This document shows positions 48,788 through 57,915 of a DNA stretch of 64,000 nt, one piece after another (positions within the stretch are counted from its first letter, which is position 1; the number at the start of each line of letters is the position of its first letter). The DNA is taken from contig CP036290.1 in assembly GCA_007750655.1 (NCBI GenBank), forward strand, positions 1 to 64,000. The letters are read 5' to 3'. The notes beneath the pieces are model-generated. The model was not told the origin of the DNA and searched no databases. It saw only the letters and a list, made by a program, of their open reading frames with translations. Both the position numbers and the translations under genes were made by a program. The stretch is from Rohdeia mirabilis (GTDB lineage Bacteria > Planctomycetota > UBA1135 > GCA-002686595).

Positions 48788-49899
48788 TGACGAACACCTT
48801 CACGAACCGCGTCGGCCGCCGCGCGACGCTGGCCTGCGCCGTCCTCGCCGGAACGCTCGCACTCGCTCAACCGCTCGTCGGACACTCCGTCGCCGCGGGA
48901 CCCGACCCCGTCCTCGTCGAAGGCGGTCGGCAGCAGCTCGAGCGCAGCTTCGACGTCCTGTGCCGACCCTTCGCCAGTTCGGTGCTGCGCGTCGTCGCCG
49001 AGGCCGAGGTCGGTGATGCGCGCCTGTCGCACGCCGTGGTCGTCGGCGAGGAAGGGCTCCTGCTCGCCAAGCTGTCCGAACTGGGCAGCGACGGCTTCTA
49101 CGTCCTCGCACCCGACGGAACGCGCCGCGAAGCCACGATCCTCGCGAGCGACCTCGGCACGGACCTGGCGCTCCTGTCCACGGACGACGCCGGACTCGAA
49201 CCGGTCGCCTTCTCGGCCGAACCGGTGGACTGGCGCGTGGGGCAGTGGATCGCCGCCGTCGGTCCGGGTGGTGACTGCATCGGTCTCGGCGCGGTGTCGG
49301 TCGGACCGCGCGACCTCGCCACGGAGAACAACGGGTTCCTCGGCGTCGAGCTCGATCGAACCGTTCCCGACCGGGCTCTGATCGGCCGCGTGCTCGACGA
49401 CGGAGCCGCGATCTCGGCGGGCATCCAAGCGGGTGACGTGGTCCTGGCCATCGACGGCCAGCCGATGCGCAACTCGGAGTCGGTCATCAGCCAACTGCGC
49501 CGCACGGTGCCGGGCCAGGAGGTCGACTTCACGATCCGGCGCGGAGAGGAGTCGTTCGATCGCGTGGTCCGCGTGCGCGGCCGTCGGCTCGACGACTACC
49601 AGAATCCCTTCCAGGTGCCGCACGCCGCCGACAGCGTCGACGTCAGTGCGCGGCGCGACGGCTTCCCGTCGGTCGTGCAGAACGACGCGAACCTCCTGCC
49701 CAGCGAGTGTCTGTCGCTGGCGATCGACTCGCGCGGTCGCGTCGTCGGTCTGCACGTGGCGCGGATGGACCGTCCGGGGTCGCTGACGCTGCCCACGGAC
49801 GTGGTGGCCCAACGTCTCGAGAGGCTGCTCGAGCGCGCCGAGCGCTCCGTCCAGGCCAAGAGCCTGCCCGTCGGCGCCGGCGAGACTCGCGACGTCTGA
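48787..49899 (+). CDS. Degenerate trypsin-like/PDZ protein, probably non-catalytic
   Basis: This 370-residue exported protein has the same layout as its neighbour. The His position is replaced (GEEGLLLAKLSEL), only the Asp motif SDLGTDLALL survives, and no GDSGG is present. A PDZ-like segment (AISAGIQAGDVVLAIDGQPM) is intact. A second protease-like strand pair near the C-terminus (SECLSLAIDSRGRVVGLHVAR) also lacks an active serine. ATG 48787 overlaps the upstream stop; a GTG at 48784 is in frame. It likely serves as a partner or regulator of the active protease (inference). Confidence 0.75.
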   Translation: MTNTFTNRVGRRATLACAVLAGTLALAQPLVGHSVAAGPDPVLVEGGRQQLERSFDVLCRPFASSVLRVVAEAEVGDARLSHAVVVGEEGLLLAKLSELGSDGFYVLAPDGTRREATILASDLGTDLALLSTDDAGLEPVAFSAEPVDWRVGQWIAAVGPGGDCIGLGAVSVGPRDLATENNGFLGVELDRTVPDRALIGRVLDDGAAISAGIQAGDVVLAIDGQPMRNSESVISQLRRTVPGQEVDFTIRRGEESFDRVVRVRGRRLDDYQNPFQVPHAADSVDVSARRDGFPSVVQNDANLLPSECLSLAIDSRGRVVGLHVARMDRPGSLTLPTDVVAQRLERLLERAERSVQAKSLPVGAGETRDV

Positions 49900-50172
49900 G
49901 GGCCTTCGGGGGCCCGGAACCCCGCTCGCGTGGCCACAGAGGGGGGCGCGCACTCGAACCCGCGACTCGACCGCGGGTTCGACCGCTTCTGGGGCCGATG
50001 ACCGGGACGTCCGCGGCGCTCGTGGCCGCAACTCCGCTCGCGCCGTCCCGCTCGCCGCTTTCTGCCTCGCGAGGGGTTTCGCCGAGCGCGCTCGACCTCC
50101 ATCCTGTTCCGCTCGATCCGCGGCCCGACCGGCGCCGCCCCACGGCCGACGCCCCGCCTGCGCCCACTCGAC

Positions 50173-50709
50173 ATGCTCCGTACCGCGACCCTTCCGCTCC
50201 CCGCCCTGTCCCTGGTCGCTCTGTCGATGTTCGCCGTGTCCTGCGGCGGTCGGAGCAGTGACGGCAATCTCCCCGCAGCGACCCCGGCGCAGGTCGCCAA
50301 GGCCGAGGCGGCCGAGAAGGAGCAGGCGGTGCGTGACGACAACCCGTTCGCGGCGGTGCCGGAGTACGAACGCCCCAAGCGCGTGATCATGCCGCGCACC
50401 AAGGCCGAACAGCTGCGGCTCGTGGACGACCAGGCCTGGCGCGACGCGGTCGAGAAGGCGCACCAGGCCGAGCTCGTCTTCCAGGGCGAAGCCGGTCGCG
50501 CGTTCAACTCGGGCAACCTGACCGAGGAGCTGCGCAACGAGATCAAGCGCGGCAAGGCGCTGCTCAACGAAGCGATCGACGCGACGTGGCAGATCGAGGA
50601 AGACCTGAAGGCCGACCCCGCGCGCTCCAGCGTGCTGGCCGCGGTCTCCAAGCTGCGCACCGACTGGCTCGATCGAGTGCGTTCGATCGGCAAGCTCGTG
50701 CGCGGCTGA
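50173..50709 (+). CDS. Putative lipoprotein of unknown function
   Basis: The 178-residue product starts MLRTATLPLPALSLVALSMFAVSCGG, a clear lipoprotein signal with a lipobox cysteine at about 24. The mature part is charged and mostly helical (residues 50-170), with no recognised domain. The next gene starts 9 bp after the stop, so it is probably in one transcript with the SDR gene. No function is assigned. Confidence 0.75.
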   Translation: MLRTATLPLPALSLVALSMFAVSCGGRSSDGNLPAATPAQVAKAEAAEKEQAVRDDNPFAAVPEYERPKRVIMPRTKAEQLRLVDDQAWRDAVEKAHQAELVFQGEAGRAFNSGNLTEELRNEIKRGKALLNEAIDATWQIEEDLKADPARSSVLAAVSKLRTDWLDRVRSIGKLVRG

Positions 50710-50718
50710 GCGCACGAC

Positions 50719-51561
50719 GTGAACCGCTCCGACGAGGACAGCGCGCGCTCTCGCCCGCCCGGGCCGCGGACGTCCCTGGTCACGGGGGCGTCGTCCGGCA
50801 TCGGTCGAGCCATCGCGGAGGCACTGGCCCAGCGCGGTGATCGCGTCGCTCTGCTCGCACGCCGCCGCGAACGACTCGAAGAGGTCGCCGCCGCTCTACC
50901 GCCCGCGAGCGACGGGTCCGCGCACCTGGTCCTGCCGGCGGACCTCACCGACTCGGGCGCCATCGCCGCCGCGATCGAGACCCTGCGCGCGGAGTTCGGT
51001 CGACTCGACCTGCTGGTGAACGACGCGGGAATGGGGTATCGCGCGCTCGTGACGGAACTCGAGCCGGACCTCGTGCGCCGCGTCTTCGCGACGAACGTCG
51101 AGGGGCTCCTGCACATGTGCCGCCTCGCGCACCCTCTGCTCGCTGTGAGCGCGAGCCCCGTCGTCGTGAACGTGGCGTCCGTCGTCGGTCGCCGCGGCAT
51201 TCCGGGCCAATCCGTGTACGCGGCCAGCAAGGCGGCCGTCTGTTCGATCGGCGAAGCGCTGCGGCTCGAGTGGGCCGCCGACGGCATCCGCGTCTGCACG
51301 CTCAACCCCGCGTTGACGACGACCGGTTTCTTCGACGCCCAGCCCAATCCGGCCGGGCTGCCCGACCCCGACCTCAGCGGGTCGGCCACCCCCGAGTCCG
51401 TCGCGCTCGAGGTGCTGGCCCTCGACGAACGCCCGCGCCCGGAGCGTTCGTTGCGCTGGAAGTGGTGGCTGCTGGGCGCGTTGACTCCGATCTTCCCGCA
51501 CCTGTCCGATCGCCTCACGGTCAAGCGCCTCGGCGGCGGTTGGCGCGTGCCGCGCTGGTAG
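50719..51561 (+). CDS. Short-chain dehydrogenase/reductase
   Basis: This 280-residue SDR has the cofactor motif TGASSGIG, then VNDAGMG, Ser of VVNVASVVG and the catalytic Tyr-x3-Lys (SVYAASKAAV). It is NAD(P)-dependent; the substrate is unknown. About 15 C-terminal residues (LTPIFPHLSDRLTVKRLGGG) are typical of the DltE-like branch used in lipid and cell-envelope chemistry. A GTG start is used. The HisN-like gene follows after 40 bp. Confidence 0.9.
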   Translation: MNRSDEDSARSRPPGPRTSLVTGASSGIGRAIAEALAQRGDRVALLARRRERLEEVAAALPPASDGSAHLVLPADLTDSGAIAAAIETLRAEFGRLDLLVNDAGMGYRALVTELEPDLVRRVFATNVEGLLHMCRLAHPLLAVSASPVVVNVASVVGRRGIPGQSVYAASKAAVCSIGEALRLEWAADGIRVCTLNPALTTTGFFDAQPNPAGLPDPDLSGSATPESVALEVLALDERPRPERSLRWKWWLLGALTPIFPHLSDRLTVKRLGGGWRVPRW

Positions 51562-51601
51562 CGTGGTGGCGCGCGACGTGCACCGCGGCGCGCTCCCGAC
51601 C

Positions 51602-52396
51602 ATGACACGCGATCTCGAACGAGCGCTCGACGTCGCCCTCGAGCTGGCCGATGCGGCGCGCGCCACCGTGCTTGCCCACCTGGCGGACGGCTTCAGCGTC
51701 GAGCGCAAGGCCGACGGCAGCCCGGTCACCGACGTCGACCGCGCGACCGAGCGCGTGCTGCGTGACCTCGTCGCGCGCCGCTGTCCGGGCGACGGCGTGC
51801 TCGGCGAGGAGTTCGCCGACGAACTCGGTGGCGCCGACGCGGCGCTGGCGCACGAGTGGACCTGGGTCTTCGACCCGATCGACGGCACGCGTGCGCTCGC
51901 GGCCGGCATCCCCACCTTCACGACGCTGATCGGTCTCCTGCACGGCGGACGCCCCGTGCTCGGCGTCATCGACCAGGCGGTCTGCGCCCAGCGTTGGTGG
52001 GCGGCCGCCGGCGTCCCGACGCGACGCAACGGCGAGCCCGTGCGCGCCCGGACGAGCACGAGTCTCGCCGGTTCCATCCTGGGCTCGACGGGACCGCAGT
52101 TCCTCCCGGACGATCGGCGCGCGCGCTTCGACCGGCTCGTCGCCGAGGTGCGCGACGTCCAGTGGGGCGGGGACGCCTATCTGTACGCGGCGCTCGCGAG
52201 CGGCGGCCTCGACCTGGTCGTCGAAGCCGGCCTCGCCCTGCACGACTTCGCGGCGCTGGTGCCCGTGGTCGAGGGCGCGGGCGGGCGCTGCGTGGACTGG
52301 TCGGGTGCGCCGCTGCGCGCTGGGTCCGACGGCGGCGTGGTGGCCTGTGCCGACCCGCGACTCCTCGGGCCGGTGCTCGAGCTGTTGCGAGAGTGA
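51602..52396 (+). CDS. Histidinol-phosphatase-like inositol monophosphatase family protein
   Basis: This 264-residue Mg-dependent phosphatase has SPVTDVDRATER, LGEEFAD (Glu69/Glu70), and DPIDGTRAL with Asp91 and Asp94 as metal ligands. HDFAALVPVVEGAGG stands in the position of the usual WDxAAG. The HDFAALVPV form matches the HisN branch (histidinol-phosphatase) better than inositol monophosphatase. ATG 51602 is chosen; an upstream in-frame GTG would add 13 residues without similarity. Confidence 0.88.
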   Translation: MTRDLERALDVALELADAARATVLAHLADGFSVERKADGSPVTDVDRATERVLRDLVARRCPGDGVLGEEFADELGGADAALAHEWTWVFDPIDGTRALAAGIPTFTTLIGLLHGGRPVLGVIDQAVCAQRWWAAAGVPTRRNGEPVRARTSTSLAGSILGSTGPQFLPDDRRARFDRLVAEVRDVQWGGDAYLYAALASGGLDLVVEAGLALHDFAALVPVVEGAGGRCVDWSGAPLRAGSDGGVVACADPRLLGPVLELLRE

Positions 52397-52442
52397 CGCG
52401 GCCTCGCTTCACCGGCTCCGCGCCGTGAGGCACACTCGGGTC

Positions 52443-53294
52443 ATGCAGATCCAGCACTTCTTCGACCCGCGCACCTGGACCCTGACCTACCTCGTCAGCG
52501 ACGAGGTGTCGCGCTCGGCGATCCTGATCGACTCCGTGCACGACTTCGACGCGCGGGCCGTCCGCTTCTCCGACGAGTCGGCCCAGGCCGTCGCGAAAGT
52601 GATCGACGAACAGGGCCTCGAGCTCACGCACGTGCTCGACACCCACGTGCACGCCGACCACTGCACGGCGATGCCGTTCTTCAAGGAGCGCTACGGCGCG
52701 CGCACCGTGATCTCCGCCAACGTGCGCGTGGTGCAGGAGACCTTCGCGAAGTACTTCGACGACGACGAACTGGTGCTCGACGGCAGTCAGTTCGACCAAC
52801 TCGTCGAGGACGGCGAGACGTTCACCGCGGGCGCGTTCGAGATCGAGGCGATCCCGACGCACGGCCACACGCCGGCGAGCCTCTCGTTCCGCATCGGCGA
52901 CGCCGTGTTCTGCGGCGACGTGCTCTTCCAGCCGGACTCGGGCACGGCGCGCTGCGACTTCCCGGGCGGCTCGGCCAAGGAGGAGTGGGATGGGATCCAG
53001 CGGCTCTACGCCCTGCCCGGTTCGACGCTGATCCACACCGGACACGACTACCAGCCGGGCGGACGCGAGCTCCAGTTCCGTGCGACCGTCGACGAGCACC
53101 GCAAAGGCAACGTGCACTGCGACGCGAACACCACGAAGGAGCAGTTCGTCGCGCGCCGGGCCGAACTCGACGCCGGCAAGCCGCTGCCCGCGCTGATCTA
53201 CCAGGGCCTGCAGGTCAATATGCGCGCGGGGCACCTGCCGCCAGCGTCGAAGAACGGCATCGTGTACCTGAAGATGCCCGTCGCGCTGCTGTAG
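52443..53294 (+). CDS. ETHE1/Blh-like metallo-beta-lactamase-fold hydrolase
   Basis: This 283-residue protein has the metal-binding HVHADH at 68-73 and later the THGHTPASLSFR and FCGDVLF motifs of the MBL fold. The layout (HVHADH, then a CGD strand, then an LIHTGHDY segment) resembles ETHE1-type persulfide dioxygenases and their Blh relatives. A sulfide/persulfide detoxification role is possible; the neighbourhood offers no sulfurtransferase to support it. Confidence 0.85.
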   Translation: MQIQHFFDPRTWTLTYLVSDEVSRSAILIDSVHDFDARAVRFSDESAQAVAKVIDEQGLELTHVLDTHVHADHCTAMPFFKERYGARTVISANVRVVQETFAKYFDDDELVLDGSQFDQLVEDGETFTAGAFEIEAIPTHGHTPASLSFRIGDAVFCGDVLFQPDSGTARCDFPGGSAKEEWDGIQRLYALPGSTLIHTGHDYQPGGRELQFRATVDEHRKGNVHCDANTTKEQFVARRAELDAGKPLPALIYQGLQVNMRAGHLPPASKNGIVYLKMPVALL

Positions 53295-53334
53295 CCGCGC
53301 CGTTCCTACGCACTCCCTCGAGGACGACCGCGCC

Positions 53335-55125
53335 GTGACCATCGAGATCGCCCTCGTTCTGGCAGTGTTGGTGCTCGCCGTCGTTCTGTTCGCCACGGAG
53401 GCGGCGCGCGTCGACGTCATCGCGCTCGCGATCCTGTTGGTGTTGGCGTGGTTCGGACTGGTGACGTCGAAGGAGGCGTTCAGCGGCTTCTCGAGTCGCG
53501 CGGTGATCTCGATGGGCGCCGTGATGATCATGGGGGCCGGCGTCGATCGTTCCGGTCTGACGCGCGGACTCACCCGACCGGTCCTGGCCTGGGCTGGGTC
53601 GAGTCCGTCGCGCCTGTTGGCGGCGATCATGGGCGCCGTCGGGGTTCTCTCGGCGTTCATGCAGAACATCGGCGCAGCGGCGTTGTTCCTGCCCGCCGTG
53701 ACGCGCATCGCTCGAGCCGGCAACATCGGCGTCGGTCGCCTGCTCATGCCGATGGGCTTCGCCGCGATCCTGGGCGGCACGGTCAGCATGATCGGCAGTG
53801 GCCCGCTGATCCTGCTCGGTGACCTGCTTCAGCAACAGGGCCTCGAGCCCTTCGGACTGTTCGCCGTGACGCCCTACGGCCTCGGTCTCCTGGTCGGCGG
53901 AATCGCATTGTTCGCTCTGTTCGGGCGCTTCCTGTTGCCGACGCGCGAGGCCCAGGACTCGGCGTCGGCGACCCAGGTTCGACTGGCCGAGACCTGGCGT
54001 CGCGCGAATGCGGTGCACGAGGTCGTGGTTCCCGCGAGCAGCGCACTGGTCGGCCGTGCGCGTGACGAAGTGGACCTCATCGACCGCTACGACCTGCACC
54101 TGATCGCACTCGCCGAGGGCGGCGACGTGCGGCCTGCGCCGTGGCGGCACACGCGCTTCGCCGCCGGTCAGACGTTGGCGCTGCTGGGTTCCGACGAGAA
54201 CATCGCACGCGCGGCTGCCGCATACGGATTCGAAGTGCGCACGACGGCGCAGGTCTTCGGCGAGCTCCAGAGCACCGACGGCGCCGGCTTCGCCGAGGTT
54301 CTCGTGAGTCCGCGCGCGAGCGTCGTCGGCAAGCCGATCCGCGAGTTCGCGCTGCGGCGCACGTACGAGGTCGAGCCGGTCGTTCTCCTGTCGGGTGGCG
54401 AGGCACGTTCGACCGACTTCTCCGACCAGCCGCTGCGCGCGGGCGACATCCTGCTCGTGCACGGGCTGTGGAGCAAGATCGCCCAACTGGGCGCGTCCGA
54501 CGACTTCACCGTCGTGACCGAGGTCCAGTACGACGAGGTGGACGAGCGGCGGCGCTGGCCCGCGGGCTTGTGCTTCGCCGGTGCGATCGCACTCGCCATC
54601 GCGGGCGCTCCGTTGGCCCAGGCGCTCGCGACGGGCGCGTTCGCGATGGTGTTGCTGAGGGTCCTTTCGATCGAGCAGGCCTATCGCGCCATCGACTGGC
54701 GCACGATGGTGCTGATCGGCGGACTGATTCCGCTTGGCGTCGCGATGGAGAACTCGGGTGCGGCGACGTGGCTGGCCGAGAACGTCGTCGGTCTGGTCGC
54801 TGGGACCCACCCGTTGTTCGTGATGGGCGCGATCGCGGCACTGGCAACCATCTTCACGCTCTTCATGTCGAACGTGGCGGCGACGGTCGTGCTGGTTCCA
54901 CTCGTGATCGGCATGGCCGAGCCACTTGGCCTCGATCCACGCACGCTGGCGCTGCTCGTCGGAGTCTGCGCGTCGAACTCGTTCCTCCTGCCGACGCACC
55001 AGGTCAACGCGCTCTTGATGGGGCCGGGCGGCTACCGCAACAAGGACTACCTGCGCGCGGGCGGGCTGATGACGGTGTTCTTCGGCGCGGGACTCGTGCT
55101 CGCGCTCTACACCTTCGCGCCCTAG
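53335..55125 (+). CDS. SLC13-type transporter with two TrkA-C/RCK domains
   Basis: This 596-residue ion transporter of the DASS/ArsB superfamily has hydrophobic bundles at about 5-210 and 410-596. Its hydrophilic centre holds two regulatory TrkA-C domains (about 225-290 and 305-385: DLIDRYDLHLIALAEGG, GDILLVHGLW). Motifs FMQNIGAAALFLP and FMSNVAATVVLVPL are the two SNT-like helical hairpins. Such proteins import sulfate or dicarboxylates; the substrate is not inferable. A GTG start is used. Confidence 0.88.
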   Translation: MTIEIALVLAVLVLAVVLFATEAARVDVIALAILLVLAWFGLVTSKEAFSGFSSRAVISMGAVMIMGAGVDRSGLTRGLTRPVLAWAGSSPSRLLAAIMGAVGVLSAFMQNIGAAALFLPAVTRIARAGNIGVGRLLMPMGFAAILGGTVSMIGSGPLILLGDLLQQQGLEPFGLFAVTPYGLGLLVGGIALFALFGRFLLPTREAQDSASATQVRLAETWRRANAVHEVVVPASSALVGRARDEVDLIDRYDLHLIALAEGGDVRPAPWRHTRFAAGQTLALLGSDENIARAAAAYGFEVRTTAQVFGELQSTDGAGFAEVLVSPRASVVGKPIREFALRRTYEVEPVVLLSGGEARSTDFSDQPLRAGDILLVHGLWSKIAQLGASDDFTVVTEVQYDEVDERRRWPAGLCFAGAIALAIAGAPLAQALATGAFAMVLLRVLSIEQAYRAIDWRTMVLIGGLIPLGVAMENSGAATWLAENVVGLVAGTHPLFVMGAIAALATIFTLFMSNVAATVVLVPLVIGMAEPLGLDPRTLALLVGVCASNSFLLPTHQVNALLMGPGGYRNKDYLRAGGLMTVFFGAGLVLALYTFAP

Positions 55126-55131
55126 GCGGAC

Positions 55132-56580
55132 CTAGAACCTGAAGCTGCCGCTCAGGTACGCGAAGAGTTGGTCGTCGTCGCGCGCGACGGCCGCCACGTC
55201 GCCGTCGGTCATGAAGAACGACACGCCCGCTTCGACCGTCCAGTGCGGCGCGAAGCTGACGGTCGCGAACAGGTCGATCTCGTCGCCGACCTTGCGACCG
55301 CCGTCGTAGGCGGGCAGGAGCGGCGCACCGAGCGCGTCGTACAGACCGTCGGCCTTGTCGGCGCGCAGGAAGCGGTGCAGAGCCAGGCCGAGGGCGAACC
55401 GCTCGTCGATCGTGACGTCGGCACCGAACCGCAGGTCGATCAGGTTCTGGCCACCGAGAACGTCGGCGCGTCCGTGGTTCAGGTGGGTGTCCGGGTAGAG
55501 CTGGTCGAACGTGCCGACCCGCCCGTCACCCGCGGCGTCGTCGCCGCTGGCGTAGGACAGCCCGGTGTAGAAGCGAGTGCCGCCGAACAGGTCCGAGTGT
55601 CCTTCGAGCTCGAGCTCGTACATGAACGCGCGGATGTCGGCCATACCCAACGTTCCGAACTGGAACGCGCCTTCCGCACTGGCCGTCGTGCCGAAGAAGA
55701 ACGGGATCGAAGCGCCGAGGCCGACCGTCGCGCGCCGTTCCTCGCCGCTCTCGCCGGCCGCGCTCGAAAGGTCCGCGTGCGAGCCGAAGCCGAAGGTGTG
55801 CAGGCGGACCACGTCGTCGTACCACTCGCCGTACGCGCCGAAGAACGAGTTCGCGTCGTCGGTGTCGTCGAAGCCGTTCGGATCGCGCTCGACCTCGTCG
55901 AAGAAGAAGGCCGTGCCGCGGAAGCCGGGTGATTCGAGCAACACGCGCAGTCCGTCGAAGGCGCGCGGAGCGTTCTGCCAGTCGTCGGCGCCGACCAGGC
56001 CGCCGTCGCCGAGAGCGATCTGCTGGCGACCGACGCGCATCGCGCCGAAGAGGTCCTCGGCCACGCGCGAGCGGCTCTCGATGAACAGGTTCAGGAAGTC
56101 CGGGTCGTCGGCGTCGACCGCGCGTTCGACGGTTTGCGAGTCGCGTCCACCCGTGTCGGCGAACAGGCCCTCGGCGAAGAGGCGGAAGCCCTCGATCAGT
56201 TGGAGGTCCGTGTGCAGGCGCGCACGACCCAGGTAGGCGTCCTCGTTCACGATGCCGGTCGGCGTCGCTCCGAAGGCCTCGTCCTTGCGACCCTCGCCGC
56301 GCACTCGCAGCTCGCCGCCGACCGAGAGCCAGCGCGAGCGCTCGACCGTCAGCGGCGCGTACTTCCACGAGAGCCAGCGATCCGGGGCGATCCGCGACTC
56401 GAACGGAGCCAGCACCGTCCAGTCCTCCTCGAAACGCAGGTCCAAGAAGGGCTGGATCGGGAGCGGGGTCTCCTGCGCGCGCGCCAGACCTGAGAACGCT
56501 GTGGGGAACGCGGCGGCGAGCAGGAGGGCGGTCCCCAGCGCGCGCGCGCGGGACGACGCCGGTCGACGGGTGGCAGCCAT
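55132..56580 (-). CDS. Alginate-export (AlgE)-like outer-membrane porin
   Basis: This 482-residue exported beta-barrel protein has a signal peptide ending near ARAQE. Barrel strands follow (RFEEDWTVLAP, VGGELRVRGEGR, LFAEGLFADTGG, MRVGRQQIALGDGGLVGADDWQN), with the final strand LFAYLSGSFRF ending in Phe, as outer-membrane barrels do. The pattern RQQI..GDGGLVG....N..RAFDG is typical of alginate_exp family porins. Its solute is unknown. It converges on the SLC13 transporter gene, 6 bp apart. Confidence 0.85.
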   Translation of the reverse strand: MAATRRPASSRARALGTALLLAAAFPTAFSGLARAQETPLPIQPFLDLRFEEDWTVLAPFESRIAPDRWLSWKYAPLTVERSRWLSVGGELRVRGEGRKDEAFGATPTGIVNEDAYLGRARLHTDLQLIEGFRLFAEGLFADTGGRDSQTVERAVDADDPDFLNLFIESRSRVAEDLFGAMRVGRQQIALGDGGLVGADDWQNAPRAFDGLRVLLESPGFRGTAFFFDEVERDPNGFDDTDDANSFFGAYGEWYDDVVRLHTFGFGSHADLSSAAGESGEERRATVGLGASIPFFFGTTASAEGAFQFGTLGMADIRAFMYELELEGHSDLFGGTRFYTGLSYASGDDAAGDGRVGTFDQLYPDTHLNHGRADVLGGQNLIDLRFGADVTIDERFALGLALHRFLRADKADGLYDALGAPLLPAYDGGRKVGDEIDLFATVSFAPHWTVEAGVSFFMTDGDVAAVARDDDQLFAYLSGSFRF

Positions 56581-56702
56581 GGGGGGATGGTCGGTCGTGC
56601 GCGGCCCGAGGCCACAGGTCCGCCTTCGCGAACCGGCGCCCGGACCCAGGGTTGCGACCGCGAGACCGTCGCTCCGGGGCCGCGGCGCGTAGGATCGGGG
56701 CC

Positions 56703-57614
56703 GTGCTGCTCGGCTACAACACGAACGGACTCGCCCACCACCGCCTCGACGACGCGCTCGCCCTCTTGGCCGACCTGGGCTACGGCGGTGTCGCGTTGAC
56801 CCTCGACGTCGGGCACATCGACCCGCTGCGGGCGACCGCGGCCGAGGTCCAGGCCGTGGCGCGGCGCTGCGACGCGTTGGGGCTCGCGCGTGCGGTCGAA
56901 ACGGGCGCGCGCTTCGTGCTGGACCCGCGGAACAAGCACTTCCCGACGCTGATGGAGGCGTCGGCCGTGGATCGCGCGAAGCGGGTCGACTTCCTGGTGC
57001 GCTGCGCGGCGATCGCGACCGACCTGGGTGCCGAGGTCGTGTCGATCTGGGCGGGTGCGGCGCCGGCCGGGGTCGTGGGGGACGGCGTGGGTGGGGATGG
57101 TGTGGGTGGAATCGGTGCGGGCGGGGGTGGTGCGAAAGGCGGGGCGGACGACGGCCTGTGGCAGCGCCTCGTCGACGGCGTCGAGGCCCTGCTCGCGCGC
57201 ACGGCGCAACTGCCGGTGCGGATCTGCTTCGAGCCCGAGCCGGGCATGTTCGTCGAGCGCCCGGCGGGGTATCTCGAACTCGTGCGGCGACTGGGCGAGC
57301 GCGGCGTCGGAGCGGACAGGCTGCCGCTGACGCTCGACGTCGGACACCTGCTGTGTACCGGCGACCTGCCCGTGCCCGAGCGCATCGTCGAGCTCGCGCC
57401 GCACCTTCGCCACGTCCACCTCGACGACATCGCGAACGGCGTCCACGAACACCGACCGTTCGGCGAGGGCGACCTGGACCTGGCCGGGACGTTGGCGGCG
57501 CTCGAGCGTGTGGGCTTCGGGGGGATGGCCGCGGTCGAACTCTCGCGCGACAGCCACCGCGGTGCGGCCATGGCCGAGGAAGCGCTGCGCCGGATCGACG
57601 CCGCGCGCGCGTGA
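56703..57614 (+). CDS. TIM-barrel sugar-phosphate isomerase/epimerase-like protein
   Basis: This 303-residue protein has TIM-barrel strands of the AP-endonuclease-2/xylose isomerase family: LLGYNTNGLAHHRLDDAL, LTLDVGHIDPLRA, CFEPEPGMFVERP, LTLDVGHLLCTGD and HVHLDDI. Metal-binding Glu and His residues are present, but the reaction is unknown. A Gly-rich insert (about 122-150) interrupts the middle. A GTG start is used. The inverted-repeat element A begins 13 bp after its stop. Confidence 0.78.
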   Translation: MLLGYNTNGLAHHRLDDALALLADLGYGGVALTLDVGHIDPLRATAAEVQAVARRCDALGLARAVETGARFVLDPRNKHFPTLMEASAVDRAKRVDFLVRCAAIATDLGAEVVSIWAGAAPAGVVGDGVGGDGVGGIGAGGGGAKGGADDGLWQRLVDGVEALLARTAQLPVRICFEPEPGMFVERPAGYLELVRRLGERGVGADRLPLTLDVGHLLCTGDLPVPERIVELAPHLRHVHLDDIANGVHEHRPFGEGDLDLAGTLAALERVGFGGMAAVELSRDSHRGAAMAEEALRRIDAARA

Positions 57615-57627
57615 TCGAGATCGCCGG

Positions 57628-57913
57628 CCGTACGGTGTCGGCCGTACGGTGTCGCACACCACTGGGGCCGTACGGTGTCGCACACCACTGGGGCCGTACG
57701 GTGTCGCACACCACTGGGGTGGTCGACCAGGCAAGAGTACCGGAGCAATCTCGAGCCGCAGCCATGCGGGGTCTGACCCCACTTCGTCGCCCCACCAACA
57801 GAAGGTGCCGCACGAGCCCGGCGACGTCCTGCTGCCTACAGGTACCCTCGCTCCTGGATTGGTGCGGCACTTCCTTCTGGTCGACCACCCCAGTGGTGTG
57901 CGACACCGTACAG
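57628..57913. repeat. Inverted-arm element A (56-bp arms, 108-nt core, tandem outer units)
   Basis: The 56-bp left arm (57694-57749) and right arm (57858-57913) are imperfect inverted copies beginning CCGTACGGTGTCGCACACC. Left of them lie two more full 26-bp copies of the outer unit (57642-57667, 57668-57693) and a partial one (57628-57640). The arms contain GTGGTCGACCA-type and GGTGT-CGC-ACACC palindromes. The core holds GGGGT-CTG-ACCCC (57768-57780). It fills the space between two convergent genes and ends 3 bp before the stop of the next gene. Confidence 0.85.
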
Positions 57914-57915
57914 GG

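Noticed and set aside
57642..57719. Possible CRISPR-like array
   Set aside because: The three 26-bp copies are directly adjacent without spacers, and no cas gene is nearby.
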